Source: JBEVJC01 sp040510375
Lineage (GTDB): Bacteria > Bacteroidota > Bacteroidia > Chitinophagales > Chitinophagaceae
NCBI GenBank assembly: GCA_040510375.1
Contig: JBEVJC010000008.1
Location: 328,683-392,682, forward strand
Length of the DNA stretch: 64,000 nucleotides
Direction: 5' to 3'
Part shown: positions 26,585 through 35,703 of the stretch, in pieces
How the letters are laid out: the number at the start of each line of letters is the position of its first letter
How positions within the stretch are numbered: the stretch's first letter is position 1
The notes under the pieces: generated by a model
Databases searched by the model: none
What the model saw: the letters and a program-made list of their open reading frames with translations, nothing else
Told to the model about the DNA's origin: nothing
Position numbers and translations under genes: made by a program

Positions 26585-27193
26585 ATGATGAACTATTGGT
26601 TCCTCCTTATTCCCTTTCTTACAGCTATCACCGGTATGATCTGCGTGCAGCTTCCTTTCCTGTTGCTCTTTCGTCCGGTCAGGCCTTTCCGTTTTTTTGG
26701 GACAACCTTCCAGGGCATCTTCCCTGCCTTACAATCATCGGTTGCCAGCCAGGCAGGATTGTATGTAAGCCAGCAGTTCCCGCTGGATGTACTGGAGAAC
26801 AAAATCAATGATCCGGCGAATTTTGAACGGATCCGTCCGATGATCGAAGTGCATATCGATGACTTTCTGCGTAATAAACTGAAAGAACAGATGCCTATGA
26901 TCAGTATGTTCATTGGTGATAAAACCATCGTATCACTGAAAACGGTCTTTATTAATGAAATTGCCGACCTCTTTCCCCGCATTATGGCACAATTTGCTGG
27001 CAATCTCCGTTCAGAGTTTAATATCCAGGAGCTGGTAACCGGGAAAATCCTTGCAATTGATCCGGTAAAAGCCAGGGAAGTATTTGAAAGCAAAACAAGG
27101 AAACCATTGGGTAAACTGGCTGTAACAGGCTTCTTCGTTGGACTGATCATCGGACTGCTTCAACTGCTCCTGATCTGCCTGTTGGTCCGGTAA
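26585..27193 (+). CDS. DUF445-family membrane protein
   Basis: This 202-residue inner-membrane protein has one N-terminal and one C-terminal hydrophobic segment (about 3-26 and 182-201) around a cytoplasmic or periplasmic helical region. The internal repeats of the type IRPMIEVHIDDFLRNKLKEQMPMISMFIG are characteristic of the DUF445/YheB family, whose function is not known. The frame is open back through the tRNA, but the ATG at 26585, after the tRNA terminator, is the only reasonable start. The promoter is unclear; it may rely on read-through of the tRNA terminator. Confidence 0.8.
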   Translation: MMNYWFLLIPFLTAITGMICVQLPFLLLFRPVRPFRFFGTTFQGIFPALQSSVASQAGLYVSQQFPLDVLENKINDPANFERIRPMIEVHIDDFLRNKLKEQMPMISMFIGDKTIVSLKTVFINEIADLFPRIMAQFAGNLRSEFNIQELVTGKILAIDPVKAREVFESKTRKPLGKLAVTGFFVGLIIGLLQLLLICLLVR

Positions 27194-27318
27194 GTGTAAA
27201 CAGGAAACACTCTTCCCCACTTATCCCTGCATTTTACCATTGTTACCATTCATCATATAGGCTTCATTATCTCAGCAAGTTAATAGAGCTTTGCGCGTCC
27301 TATAACTAACTACACCAA

Positions 27319-29937
27319 ATGAAACATCTAAACTTTCTACTTTTTTTCTGCTTTACCGTTCTTTTTCTCCAGGCACAACCCCGCGGCGGCCAGGGTGGCG
27401 GCAGGCCAAATATTACCGGCAGGTTGTATGGTAAAATCGTGGACGCCAACGGCAAAGCCGTAGAATTCGCTTCAGTGCAACTTTTACAGAATAAAATGGA
27501 TACTGTTACCAAAAAACGGGCAGAAGCTGTTATCGGCGGGATGCTCAGCCTCGCAAATGGTGAATTCAGTATGGAGAATGTTCCTGTATTCGGTCCACTT
27601 AAATTAAAAGTTTCGGCAATAGGTTATGAAGAAATAATCCAGAATGTATCCTTTAACCTGTCGGCTGCAAAACCTGGTGATATGAGTGCCGCCCTTGGCG
27701 CGCTGGATAAGGATCTTGGTAATATTAAAATTACTCCCTCCGATAAAGTACTGGACAATGTAACGGTTACCTCCACTAAACCCGGACTTACCCTCGGCAT
27801 TGACCGTAAGATCTTCAACGTAGATAAAAACATTGTATCTGCCGGTGGTACAGCCATTGATATTATGCGCAATGTGCCATCACTCAACGTCGATATAGAT
27901 GGAAATGTAACCATGCGGAATAATTCACCACAGATTTTTGTGGATGGAAGACCGAGTAACCTGACGCTTGAACAGATTCCGGCCGATGCGGTGCAGAGTG
28001 TTGAACTGATCACCAATCCTTCTGCAAAATTTGACGCTTCGGGTGGTACTTCAGGAATCCTGAATATCGTTTTAAAGAAGGAAAAGAAAGTGGGTTACAA
28101 CGGTAGCCTTCGTGCAAATATTGATTCGCGTGCCCGTTTCGGACTTGGTGGTGATATCAATCTACGTCAGCAAAAGATAAATGTATTTGCAAACGGTATG
28201 TTTAACCAGCGTAAATCGATCAGCTCGGGTACAACAGACCGCCATAATTTTTTTACCACTCCGCTGGAAGATATCTACCAGCGTGATCGTTCAGTGCAGG
28301 ATGGTGCGTTTGGATTCGGCAGGGTCGGACTTGATTATTTCATGAGTAACCGCAATACATTTTCCATTGCAGCCAACCTCGCGAAAGGTACATTCAGCCC
28401 CGATTCCAGGAGTTTTATTGATTATGGTTATCCTTCCAATCCGTCACTTAATGAATACCAGGAACGTTTTACTGATACCAGGGCCAATTTCCGCAACCTG
28501 GGAACAACACTTAGTTTCAAACACCTCTTTCCTAAAGCCGGTGAAGAACTCACTGCCGACGTGACCTATAACGGCAGCAAAAACAAGAACAGCAGTTTCA
28601 TCAATACGGACTATTACAATTCGGCAAACCTGGGACGCAGCCCTGACCGCATTTTCCGCCAGCAACAATCAATCAACGGAAGCAACCAGAATGTTGTTAT
28701 CCAGACGGATTATGCCAACCCGATCAATGATAAATCAAAGTTTGAAGTGGGTGTGCGCGCCCAGTTACGGAAGAATAACAGTTCCAATGTTTTCCTGATT
28801 GATTCATTCAACACCGGGCAATACAGCATTCAACCCTCTTCCCAGATCGAGTACAAGAGTAATGACCAGGTGTATGCGGCATACGGAAGTTATTCGGCAC
28901 AACTTAAAAATTTTGGATACCAGGTTGGCCTGCGCGCTGAAAGTTCCACTTATAATGGTGAACTTTTAAAAACCGGTGAAGTTTTTAAAATCGATTTCCC
29001 AATCAGTTTTTTCCCGAGTTTGTTCCTGTCGCATAAACTCACCGAAACCCAGAGCCTGCAGCTGAACTACAGCCGCCGGATCAACCGTCCCAATTTCTGG
29101 CAGCTGACACCGTTTACCGATTCATCCGACAGGCTGAATCCAAGCAGGGGTAATCCGGGCCTGAAACCCGAATTCACCAATTCATTTGAATTGTCTTACG
29201 AAAAAACTTTCCAGAACAAGGGAAATTTCCTTGCATCGGTTTATTATAAACATACTAACGATCTTATTACCCGTTTCCAGGAACAAAGCACCGGTGCGGG
29301 CGGGGAACAACTTATCCTGAGTACATTTATCAATGCAAATTCCAGTTATGTAACAGGGATTGAACTTACATCGCGGAATAACCTGACCAAATGGTGGGAA
29401 TTCACTCCAAACATTAATATCTATACTTCCGATGTAGATATCAATATACCAGGTGAACCCGACCAGGCAAAACTTACCAGTTATTTTGCCAAGATCAATA
29501 ACACATTTAAACTTCCCAATAATATTTCCCTCCAGCTTTCTGGTGATTACCAATCCAAGACGGTGCTTCCTCCGGGAGGTTCAAATAGTCGCGGTGGCGG
29601 CGGTGGATTTGGTGGTGGTATGGGTGGTGGACAGGCTTCTGCATCGCAGGGTTATATCAGGCCCAACTATGGTATAGATGCTGCGATCCGGTATGAGTTT
29701 TTGAAAAACAAGGTCGCTTCGGTCTCCCTGAATGTAAATGATATTTTTAAAACAAGACGTTCCGATATCCATTCAGAATCTGCCCTGTTTATCCAGGATA
29801 GTTACAGGATCCGCGACCAGCGCGTATTCCGCCTGAATTTCAACTGGCGTTTCGGTAAGTTTGATCCAAGCCTGTTCAAACGCAAGAACCTGAAAGGCGA
29901 ACGTGAAGGATCCAATATTGAAGGCATGGGACAATAA
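27319..29937 (+). CDS. TonB-dependent-receptor-like outer-membrane beta-barrel protein
   Basis: This is an outer-membrane transport or barrel protein of 872 residues. A signal peptide (MKHLNFLLFFCFTVLFLQAQ) is followed by a glycine-rich linker. A carboxypeptidase-regulatory-like domain covers about 33-130 (ITGRLYGKIVDANGKAVEFA), then a plug-like domain has IDIMRNVPSLNVDIDGNVTM and QIFVDGRPSNLTLEQIPADA. The rest is an outer_membrane_beta-barrel_3-type barrel. A second polyglycine stretch (RGGGGGFGGGMGGG, about 757-770) lies in a late loop. No SusD-type partner is adjacent, so glycan uptake is not indicated; a metal, peptide or siderophore role is equally possible. The gene at the right edge (62495) is a relative. 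Confidence 0.9.
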   Translation: MKHLNFLLFFCFTVLFLQAQPRGGQGGGRPNITGRLYGKIVDANGKAVEFASVQLLQNKMDTVTKKRAEAVIGGMLSLANGEFSMENVPVFGPLKLKVSAIGYEEIIQNVSFNLSAAKPGDMSAALGALDKDLGNIKITPSDKVLDNVTVTSTKPGLTLGIDRKIFNVDKNIVSAGGTAIDIMRNVPSLNVDIDGNVTMRNNSPQIFVDGRPSNLTLEQIPADAVQSVELITNPSAKFDASGGTSGILNIVLKKEKKVGYNGSLRANIDSRARFGLGGDINLRQQKINVFANGMFNQRKSISSGTTDRHNFFTTPLEDIYQRDRSVQDGAFGFGRVGLDYFMSNRNTFSIAANLAKGTFSPDSRSFIDYGYPSNPSLNEYQERFTDTRANFRNLGTTLSFKHLFPKAGEELTADVTYNGSKNKNSSFINTDYYNSANLGRSPDRIFRQQQSINGSNQNVVIQTDYANPINDKSKFEVGVRAQLRKNNSSNVFLIDSFNTGQYSIQPSSQIEYKSNDQVYAAYGSYSAQLKNFGYQVGLRAESSTYNGELLKTGEVFKIDFPISFFPSLFLSHKLTETQSLQLNYSRRINRPNFWQLTPFTDSSDRLNPSRGNPGLKPEFTNSFELSYEKTFQNKGNFLASVYYKHTNDLITRFQEQSTGAGGEQLILSTFINANSSYVTGIELTSRNNLTKWWEFTPNINIYTSDVDINIPGEPDQAKLTSYFAKINNTFKLPNNISLQLSGDYQSKTVLPPGGSNSRGGGGGFGGGMGGGQASASQGYIRPNYGIDAAIRYEFLKNKVASVSLNVNDIFKTRRSDIHSESALFIQDSYRIRDQRVFRLNFNWRFGKFDPSLFKRKNLKGEREGSNIEGMGQ

Positions 29938-29951
29938 ACGTTTTGATACTC

Positions 29952-29959
29952 TATATTTG
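29952..29959 (+). promoter_or_regulatory. -7 box for the glycosyltransferase pair
   Basis: TATATTTG is an exact TAnnTTTG match 43 bases before the ATG at 30002. Transcription would start about at the edge of the hairpin at 29961-29995. No good -33 TTG is seen. Confidence 0.45.
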
Positions 29960-29960
29960 T

Positions 29961-29995
29961 AATGGCCTCCATCGATCCGTTCGATGGAGGCCATT
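29961..29995 (+). terminator. Perfect 15-bp hairpin between receptor and glycosyltransferase
   Basis: A 15-bp perfect stem (29961-29975 with 29981-29995) and five-base loop begins 23 bases after the receptor stop and ends 6 bases before the ATG at 30002. It is followed by AACTAT rather than a U-tract, so it may be a weak terminator, an mRNA-stabilising structure or a 5' leader structure for the next gene. An in-frame ATG inside the stem (29984) is an unlikely start. Confidence 0.5.
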
Positions 29996-30001
29996 AACTA
30001 T

Positions 30002-31093
30002 ATGAAGGCAATCGTGTTTACCGTTACCAATGATCTCAATTACGACCAGCGCATGATCCGGATCTGCCAGTCGCTGACTACTGCTGGTTACCAGGTGACA
30101 TTGATTGGCCGGAAACTGCCTGACTCCCTTCCATTGCGCAGCCGCCCCTTCCGTCAGTTGCGGTTGCGATGCCTGTTCAACCACGGACCATTATTTTATC
30201 TTGAATATAATCTCCTTCTTTTTTTCCGGCTGCTGTTTATAAAAGCAGACCTTCTTTGTGCCATCGACCTCGATACCATCCTGCCCAATCTTTTTGTTTC
30301 GCGTATACGCGGCATTGTACGGGTATACGATGCACATGAACTTTTCTGCGAGATGCAGGAAATTGTAGAGCGCCCCCGCATCTACCGGATCTGGAAAAAG
30401 ATTGAAAAGTATAGTGTGCCCTTTTTCAAAAACGGTTACACTGTTAACCAACCGATCGCTGATGAATTCCGGAAATTATATGGTCACCATTATAAGGTGA
30501 TCCGGAATATGCCATTGCTGACCAACCTGGTTGAGCTTCCCAAACCTGAACGTTTTATCCTTTACCAGGGAGCAGTAAATGAAGGGCGAAGTTTTGATAC
30601 GCTGATCCCTGCCATGAAGATGGTAAACGCCAGGTTATACATTGCCGGGTCGGGGAATTACCTGCAACAGACCCGGGAACTGGTGAAGAAAAACCAGCTG
30701 GAACAGCAGGTTATTTTTTTAGGCGAACTGCTTCCCGAAGTTTTACGGGAAAAAACCAGGGAGGCGTATATTGGTATTACACTGTTTGAAAACAAGGGGC
30801 TGAGCAATTATTATTCCCTCGCCAACCGGTTTTTCGACTACCTCCATGCCGGTGTACCCCAGTTATGTGTCGATTATCCCGTATACCACGAACTGAACAA
30901 AACCCTGCCGGTTGCTGTTCTAACCCTGGACCTGTCCCCCGAAACAATCGCCGGTAAACTGAATTTGTTGCTTGAAAACGATGTTTTGTACCGGGAGTTA
31001 CAGGATAACTGCCAGCTGAGGCGCAAAACTCTCAACTGGCAGGAAGAAGAAAAAAAACTGATCGAATTTTATAATATATTGATCCCTACTTGA
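30002..31093 (+). CDS. GT-B glycosyltransferase (GT4-like)
   Basis: This 363-residue protein is a probable cytoplasmic glycosyltransferase in polysaccharide or glycolipid synthesis. The start MKAIVFTVTNDLNYDQRMIR with ICQSLTTAGYQVTLIGRKL is typical of GT4-like N-terminal domains. The C-terminal domain has FILYQGAVNEGRSFDTLIPAM, ARLYIAGSGNYLQQT, VIFLGELLPE, and SNYYSLANRFFDYLHAGVPQ, the nucleotide-sugar site region. Its TGA stop overlaps the TTG start of the next glycosyltransferase by four bases, so the two are translationally coupled. Donor and acceptor sugars are unknown. Confidence 0.88.
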   Translation: MKAIVFTVTNDLNYDQRMIRICQSLTTAGYQVTLIGRKLPDSLPLRSRPFRQLRLRCLFNHGPLFYLEYNLLLFFRLLFIKADLLCAIDLDTILPNLFVSRIRGIVRVYDAHELFCEMQEIVERPRIYRIWKKIEKYSVPFFKNGYTVNQPIADEFRKLYGHHYKVIRNMPLLTNLVELPKPERFILYQGAVNEGRSFDTLIPAMKMVNARLYIAGSGNYLQQTRELVKKNQLEQQVIFLGELLPEVLREKTREAYIGITLFENKGLSNYYSLANRFFDYLHAGVPQLCVDYPVYHELNKTLPVAVLTLDLSPETIAGKLNLLLENDVLYRELQDNCQLRRKTLNWQEEEKKLIEFYNILIPT

Positions 31094-32217
31094 ACAAACA
31101 CCTACATATCGTATGCCTCGACGTACCCTGGCCCGCAGATTATGGCGGAGCCATCGATATGATGGAACGCATCAGGGAATTTCACAAAGCCGGTGTGCTG
31201 ATCCACCTGCATTATTTCAGTTATAACGAGCGGGGTAATCCGAATGAGCTGAACCAGTTTTGCGAGTCAATCCATGTATACGACCGGATCCCGCCTGCTA
31301 AGGGTTTTTCCCTGCAGATCCCATATATCGTTTCTTCCAGGATCAATGAAGAGTTGATCAGCCGGCTGAACGAAGACCTCCATCCTGTTCTTATCGAAGG
31401 CATTCATTGCTGCGGTATTCTCGATTCCCTTGACCTGTCCAACCGCCGCGTGGTAGTCCGTATGCATAACGAAGAAAGCCTGTATTACAAAGAACTGGCA
31501 AGGGCTGAGAACAGCCTCGTGAAAAAAATGTACTTCCTCAACGAAAGCAGGTTACTGAAAAAATATAGCCAGCATCTCCCCGATGAATGTGTGTATGCCT
31601 GTGTAACGGATAAGGACCGCGAAGTTTTCACCACGGAATATAATTTAAGCAAGGTTAAATTACTGCCCACGTTTCCTGCGTGGACCAAGGTAAGGTCGGA
31701 AGAAGGACAGGGAAGTTTTTGCCTGTATCATGGAAATTTATCGGTGCCTGAAAATGAGGAAGCGGCTATCTGGTTATTGTGTAAGGTCTTCACCAAGGTG
31801 AGGGTGCATTTTATTATTGCAGGTAAAAAACCATCAAAGCGACTGATCAAGGCTGCAGAGTTATGCGATCATACCTGCCTGGTAGCTGACCCTTCAGAAT
31901 CGGAAATGAGCGACCTGGTGCGTAAGGCGCATATTAATGTTCTTCCCTGTTTCAATAAAAACAGCACCGGCATCCGGTTAAAATTATTACACGCATTATT
32001 TGAAGGCCGTCACTGTGTGGTCAATGAACCCATCGTACAGGGAACGCATCTGGAAGATGCCTGTCATATCAGTGATACGGCCAATGGTTTTGCATCGATC
32101 ATCTCCCAACTTTATTACCAGCCGTTTGCTGAAGAAGAGATCCGGCTTCGTGAACACCTGCTCAGGCAGTACGATAACGAAGTAAATACGCGCAAACTTA
32201 CCAACTGGCTTTGGTGA
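31090..32217 (+). CDS. Glycosyltransferase (GT-B fold), second of a coupled pair
   Basis: This 375-residue protein is a probable glycosyltransferase. The N-terminus HIVCLDVPWPADYGGAIDMM matches GT4-type proteins, where the glycine-rich loop binds the acceptor side. The C-terminal domain has CLYHGNLSVPENEEAAIWLL, VHFIIAGKKPSKRLIKAA, INVLPCFNKNSTGIRLKLLH and a following glycine/valine strand, in the usual order. The start is a TTG that overlaps the upstream TGA (TTGA); no ATG is nearby, so coupling with the preceding gene is likely. It ends before the convergent ftsE gene. Function beyond family is not assigned. Confidence 0.85.
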   Translation: MNKHLHIVCLDVPWPADYGGAIDMMERIREFHKAGVLIHLHYFSYNERGNPNELNQFCESIHVYDRIPPAKGFSLQIPYIVSSRINEELISRLNEDLHPVLIEGIHCCGILDSLDLSNRRVVVRMHNEESLYYKELARAENSLVKKMYFLNESRLLKKYSQHLPDECVYACVTDKDREVFTTEYNLSKVKLLPTFPAWTKVRSEEGQGSFCLYHGNLSVPENEEAAIWLLCKVFTKVRVHFIIAGKKPSKRLIKAAELCDHTCLVADPSESEMSDLVRKAHINVLPCFNKNSTGIRLKLLHALFEGRHCVVNEPIVQGTHLEDACHISDTANGFASIISQLYYQPFAEEEIRLREHLLRQYDNEVNTRKLTNWLW

Positions 32218-32244
32218 ACCTGTCACGTCAAATGCAGGCGGTTA

Positions 32245-32368
32245 GCCCGTTTGCTTAAAATTCAGTCAATCGTAATAGAAGTTTTGTGCACCGCCCTGGT
32301 TCCTGCAATCCGGTTTGCATTAAACTTAGTCAATCGTAATAGAAGCATTGTCCACTACCCTGCCCCTT
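32245..32368. repeat. Imperfect direct duplication of the ftsE 3' end
   Basis: Copy one (about 32245-32302) and copy two (about 32308-32368) share an identical 18-base core, at 32264-32281 and 32328-32345, with recognisable but diverged flanks on both sides. Copy two is the 3' end of ftsE with its stop codon; copy one lies just beyond it. Spacing is 64 bases. It looks like an old tandem duplication. Confidence 0.8.
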
Positions 32369-33015
32369 TCGGTGCGGATCATGCGGGCCGGGAACTTCTG
32401 CACCACGATATAATCATGGGTGGCCATTACGATGGCCGTGTTGAAGTCGCGGGAAATATGGAACAGCAGGTTCATGATCTCGTCCGATGTTTCCGGATCG
32501 AGGTTACCGGTTGGCTCGTCTGCGAGGATCAGTTTCGGTGAATTCAGCAACGCACGCGCAATATCGATCCGTTGTTGTTCACCACCACTCAATTCAAAAG
32601 GCATTTTAAATCCTTTTGCTTTCAGTCCCACTTTATCAAGCACGTCAAGGATTTTTTCATCCATCAGTTTATTGTCGGTCCACCCCGTTGCCTTTAATAC
32701 AAACTTGAGGTTATCATTTACATTCCTGTCGGTCAGTAACTGGAAGTCCTGGAAAACCACACCCAGGTTACGCCGCAGATAGGGTACTTTCCGCCAGTCG
32801 ATATTACGGATAGTAAAACCGGCTACGGTAGCTTCTCCTTCATTAAGGGTGAGTTCACCATACAGTGTTTTCAGGAGACTTGATTTTCCTGTTCCGGTTT
32901 TTCCAACCAGGTACACGAACTCTCCTTTATTGACAACAAGATTGACATCCTGGAGCACCAGGTTGTCTCCCTGGTAAATATTCGCGTGACTGATTTCGAT
33001 GATCGGTTCGGGCAT
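32326..33015 (-). CDS. ftsE: FtsE-like cell-division ABC ATPase
   Basis: This is the ATPase of the FtsEX complex at the inner face of the membrane, which drives septal peptidoglycan hydrolase activation. The ATG at 33015 gives 229 residues; a longer TTG frame to 33036 adds nothing conserved. Walker A is GKTGTGKSS at about 38-46, the signature is LSGGEQQRIDIARALLNSP, and Walker B is LILADEPTGNLD followed by the H-loop in ATHDY. Length and the Walker-A form fit FtsE better than LolD. No ftsX is adjacent. The C-terminal codons are partly duplicated just past the stop. Confidence 0.9.
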   Translation of the reverse strand: MPEPIIEISHANIYQGDNLVLQDVNLVVNKGEFVYLVGKTGTGKSSLLKTLYGELTLNEGEATVAGFTIRNIDWRKVPYLRRNLGVVFQDFQLLTDRNVNDNLKFVLKATGWTDNKLMDEKILDVLDKVGLKAKGFKMPFELSGGEQQRIDIARALLNSPKLILADEPTGNLDPETSDEIMNLLFHISRDFNTAIVMATHDYIVVQKFPARMIRTERGRVVDNASITID

Positions 33016-33078
33016 GGGTTCAACGTTTAGTTGCAAAATAAAGCAAACTGCCGATAGGATGGTGATATTTTGACGGAT

Positions 33079-33108
33079 AAAAAAAAGACCCCGCCATGGG
33101 CGAGGTCT
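33079..33108 (-). terminator. Intrinsic terminator after dnaK
   Basis: Ten-bp stem with one mismatch (33086-33095 with 33099-33108) and a three-base loop. On the minus strand it is followed by about eight T residues. It separates dnaK from ftsE. Confidence 0.88.
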
Positions 33109-33127
33109 CGCGTATCTTTTAAAATGA

Positions 33128-35041
33128 TTATTTCACTTCTTCATAAGGAACATCTGTGACATCATCATGGGCAGATGCATTTGCACCTGCAGCTTGTGAT
33201 GCATCAGGTCCGGGCTGACCTGCCTGGGCTCCATCGTTTCCACCTGATTTGTAAATATCCTCACTGGCTGCTGTCCACGCTGCATTCAATTCTGCCATGG
33301 CTGTATCGATGGCAGCAATGTCCTGTGCTTTGTGGGCTTCTTTCAGTTTGTTTACACCTGCTTCGATCACTGTTTTTTTATCAGCAGGGATCTTGTCACC
33401 ATATTCAGATACCTGTTTTTCGGTCTGGAAGATCAGGCTGTCTGCCGCATTGAGCTTATCGATCTTTTCCCTTTCGGCTTTATCAGATGCTTCATTTGCC
33501 TTTGCTTCTGCCTTCATCTTTTCCACTTCTTCCTTACTCAATCCGCTACCGGCTTCGATATGGATTTTTTGTTCCTTACCGGTTCCTTTATCTTTTGCAG
33601 TAACATGCAGGATTCCGTTAGCATCGATATCAAATGTTACTTCCACCTGTGGTACACCACGTGGTGCCGGAGGAATACCATCGAGATTAAAGATGCCGAG
33701 GCTCTTGTTGTCTTTCGACAGGGAGCGTTCGCCCTGCAGTACATGGATCTGTACACCAGGCTGGTTATCGCTTGCAGTTGAAAAAGTTTCCGACTTCTTG
33801 GTGGGAATAGTTGTATTGCTGTCGATCAGCCTGGTCATCACACCACCCATGGTTTCGATACCAAGAGACAGCGGAGTAACGTCAAGTAATAATACATCTT
33901 TCACTTCACCTGTCATCACCGCACCCTGGATTGCTGCACCAATTGCAACTACTTCATCGGGATTTACACTGCGGTTAGGTTTTTTACCAAAGAATTTTTC
34001 AACGATCTCCTGTACTTTAGGGATGCGGGTAGATCCACCAACCAGAATTACTTCGTCAATTGCTGAAGTACTCAGGCCTGCATCTTTCAATGCAGCTTCA
34101 CAGGGTTTCAGACAACGGGCAAACAGGTTATCGGCCAGTTGTTCAAATTTAGCCCTGGTCAGTTTTTTCACCAGGTGTTTGGGTACACCATCCACCGCGG
34201 TGATATAGGGAAGATTGATTTCTGTTTCTGTAGAGGACGACAATTCAACCTTTGCTTTTTCAGAAGCTTCCTTCAAACGCTGTAAGGCCATCGGGTCCTT
34301 ACGCAGGTCGATCGATTCGTCTTTTTTAAATTCATCTGCCAGCCAGTCCATAATAACTTTATCAAAGTCGTCACCACCAAGGTGTGTATCACCATTGGTA
34401 GATTTCACTTCAAAAACGCCATCACCCAGCTCCAGTACAGAGATATCAAATGTACCGCCACCAAGGTCAAACACCGCGATCTTCTGATCGTGTTTGCCTT
34501 TATCCAGGCCATAGGCCAGGGCAGCGGCAGTTGGTTCATTTACAATGCGGCGAACGGTAAGGCCAGCAATTTCACCGGCTTCCTTGGTCGCCTGGCGTTG
34601 CGCATCATTGAAGTAAGCCGGAACGGTAATAACTGCTTCCGTTACTTCATACCCCAGATAATCTTCTGCGGTCTTCTTCATTTTCTGAAGAACCATAGCA
34701 GAAATTTCCTGCGGGGTGTATAACCTGCCATCTATGTCAATCCTGACAGTATTATTGTCACCTTTCACCACTTTATAACTCCAGTGACTGATCTCCTCAC
34801 CCACTTCGTTGAACTGGCGGCCCATGAAACGTTTCACTGAAGAGATCGTGTTCTGGGGGTTTGTAATTGCCTGGCGTTTGGCGGGATCACCCACCTTACG
34901 TTCACCATTCTTTAAAAAAGCCACTACTGACGGGGTGGTGCGGCGCCCTTCGTCGTTGGGGATTACAACAGGCTCATTGCCTTCCATAACTGCTACGCAG
35001 CTATTGGTTGTTCCTAAGTCAATTCCGATTATTTTTGCCAT
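33128..35041 (-). CDS. dnaK: Hsp70 chaperone DnaK
   Basis: This is the major ATP-dependent chaperone for nascent and misfolded cytoplasmic proteins. The 637-residue protein starts MAKIIGIDLGTTNSCVAVME with the phosphate-1 motif, followed by the IAVFDLGGGTFDISVLELGD and ILVGGSTRIPKVQ motifs of the ATPase domain. The substrate-binding domain has DVTPLSLGIETMGGVMT, and the lid ends in an acidic tail with DVTDVPYEEVK. The length is normal. No dnaJ or grpE is adjacent. A strong terminator closes the gene, which appears monocistronic. No CIRCE-type inverted repeat was recognised in its upstream region. Confidence 0.98.
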   Translation of the reverse strand: MAKIIGIDLGTTNSCVAVMEGNEPVVIPNDEGRRTTPSVVAFLKNGERKVGDPAKRQAITNPQNTISSVKRFMGRQFNEVGEEISHWSYKVVKGDNNTVRIDIDGRLYTPQEISAMVLQKMKKTAEDYLGYEVTEAVITVPAYFNDAQRQATKEAGEIAGLTVRRIVNEPTAAALAYGLDKGKHDQKIAVFDLGGGTFDISVLELGDGVFEVKSTNGDTHLGGDDFDKVIMDWLADEFKKDESIDLRKDPMALQRLKEASEKAKVELSSSTETEINLPYITAVDGVPKHLVKKLTRAKFEQLADNLFARCLKPCEAALKDAGLSTSAIDEVILVGGSTRIPKVQEIVEKFFGKKPNRSVNPDEVVAIGAAIQGAVMTGEVKDVLLLDVTPLSLGIETMGGVMTRLIDSNTTIPTKKSETFSTASDNQPGVQIHVLQGERSLSKDNKSLGIFNLDGIPPAPRGVPQVEVTFDIDANGILHVTAKDKGTGKEQKIHIEAGSGLSKEEVEKMKAEAKANEASDKAEREKIDKLNAADSLIFQTEKQVSEYGDKIPADKKTVIEAGVNKLKEAHKAQDIAAIDTAMAELNAAWTAASEDIYKSGGNDGAQAGQPGPDASQAAGANASAHDDVTDVPYEEVK

Positions 35042-35214
35042 AATTATAATTTCTCCTTTTTTTTCCGCCTTTTCGACGGATAACCGTGATATTCAATGAT
35101 TATGCCGACCAGTTAAATGTGAAAAAATGTCAGCCTCCGGGTGAACTTTTTTCATTCTTCGAAAAAATTGTGACGCATTCGCTCTCGGGGACAGCTTTTG
35201 TCTACATTTATCAA

Positions 35215-35685
35215 ATGGACTGGCTCTGGATAATTATCGGGATCATCTGCGTAATTGGCGGTATTGCCGGCTCATTACTGCCACTGATACCGGGTACACC
35301 CCTCGCATTCCTTGGCCTCCTTCTCCAGCAGCTTCGGGATCCCGACCCCTTCACTGCCCGTTTTATCTGGATCTGGGCCGGAATTACGCTGGTTTCAATG
35401 GTACTGGATTATCTTATTCCGGTATGGGGCACAAGGATTTTCGGCGGCACCCGTTATGGCGCCTGGGGCACAACCATTGGTTTCCTGCTTGCTTTCTGGA
35501 TGGGACCAGTTGGTATTATTGCAGGACCGTTTATCGGAGCATTTGTGGGTGAAATGATCGGTGGTCAATCGTCCGGACAATCACTTCGTTCAGCATGGGG
35601 TTCCTTTATCGGATTCCTGTTTGGATCCTTGCTGAAAATTATACTCTGTGTATTGATGTTGTATTATATAATCCAGTCGATCTGA
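35215..35685 (+). CDS. DUF456-family membrane protein
   Basis: This 156-residue inner-membrane protein has four to five hydrophobic segments. It shows the glycine-rich pattern of the DUF456 family: GIAGSLLPLIPGTPLAFLGL (about 18-37), DYLIPVWGTRIFGGTRYGAW, and GPVGIIAGPFIGAFVGEMIG. The family has no established function. The ATG at 35215 is chosen because it starts directly with the first membrane helix; the longer frame to 35086 adds a segment without family character. It is divergent from dnaK and convergent with the methyltransferase at 35704, with 18 bases between stops. Confidence 0.85.
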   Translation: MDWLWIIIGIICVIGGIAGSLLPLIPGTPLAFLGLLLQQLRDPDPFTARFIWIWAGITLVSMVLDYLIPVWGTRIFGGTRYGAWGTTIGFLLAFWMGPVGIIAGPFIGAFVGEMIGGQSSGQSLRSAWGSFIGFLFGSLLKIILCVLMLYYIIQSI

Positions 35686-35703
35686 TTCCACATTTAAAAT
35701 TGT

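Noticed and set aside
33297..34208. Plus-strand frame of 303 codons opposite dnaK
   Set aside because: Antisense of a highly conserved gene with no recognisable domain and no promoter.
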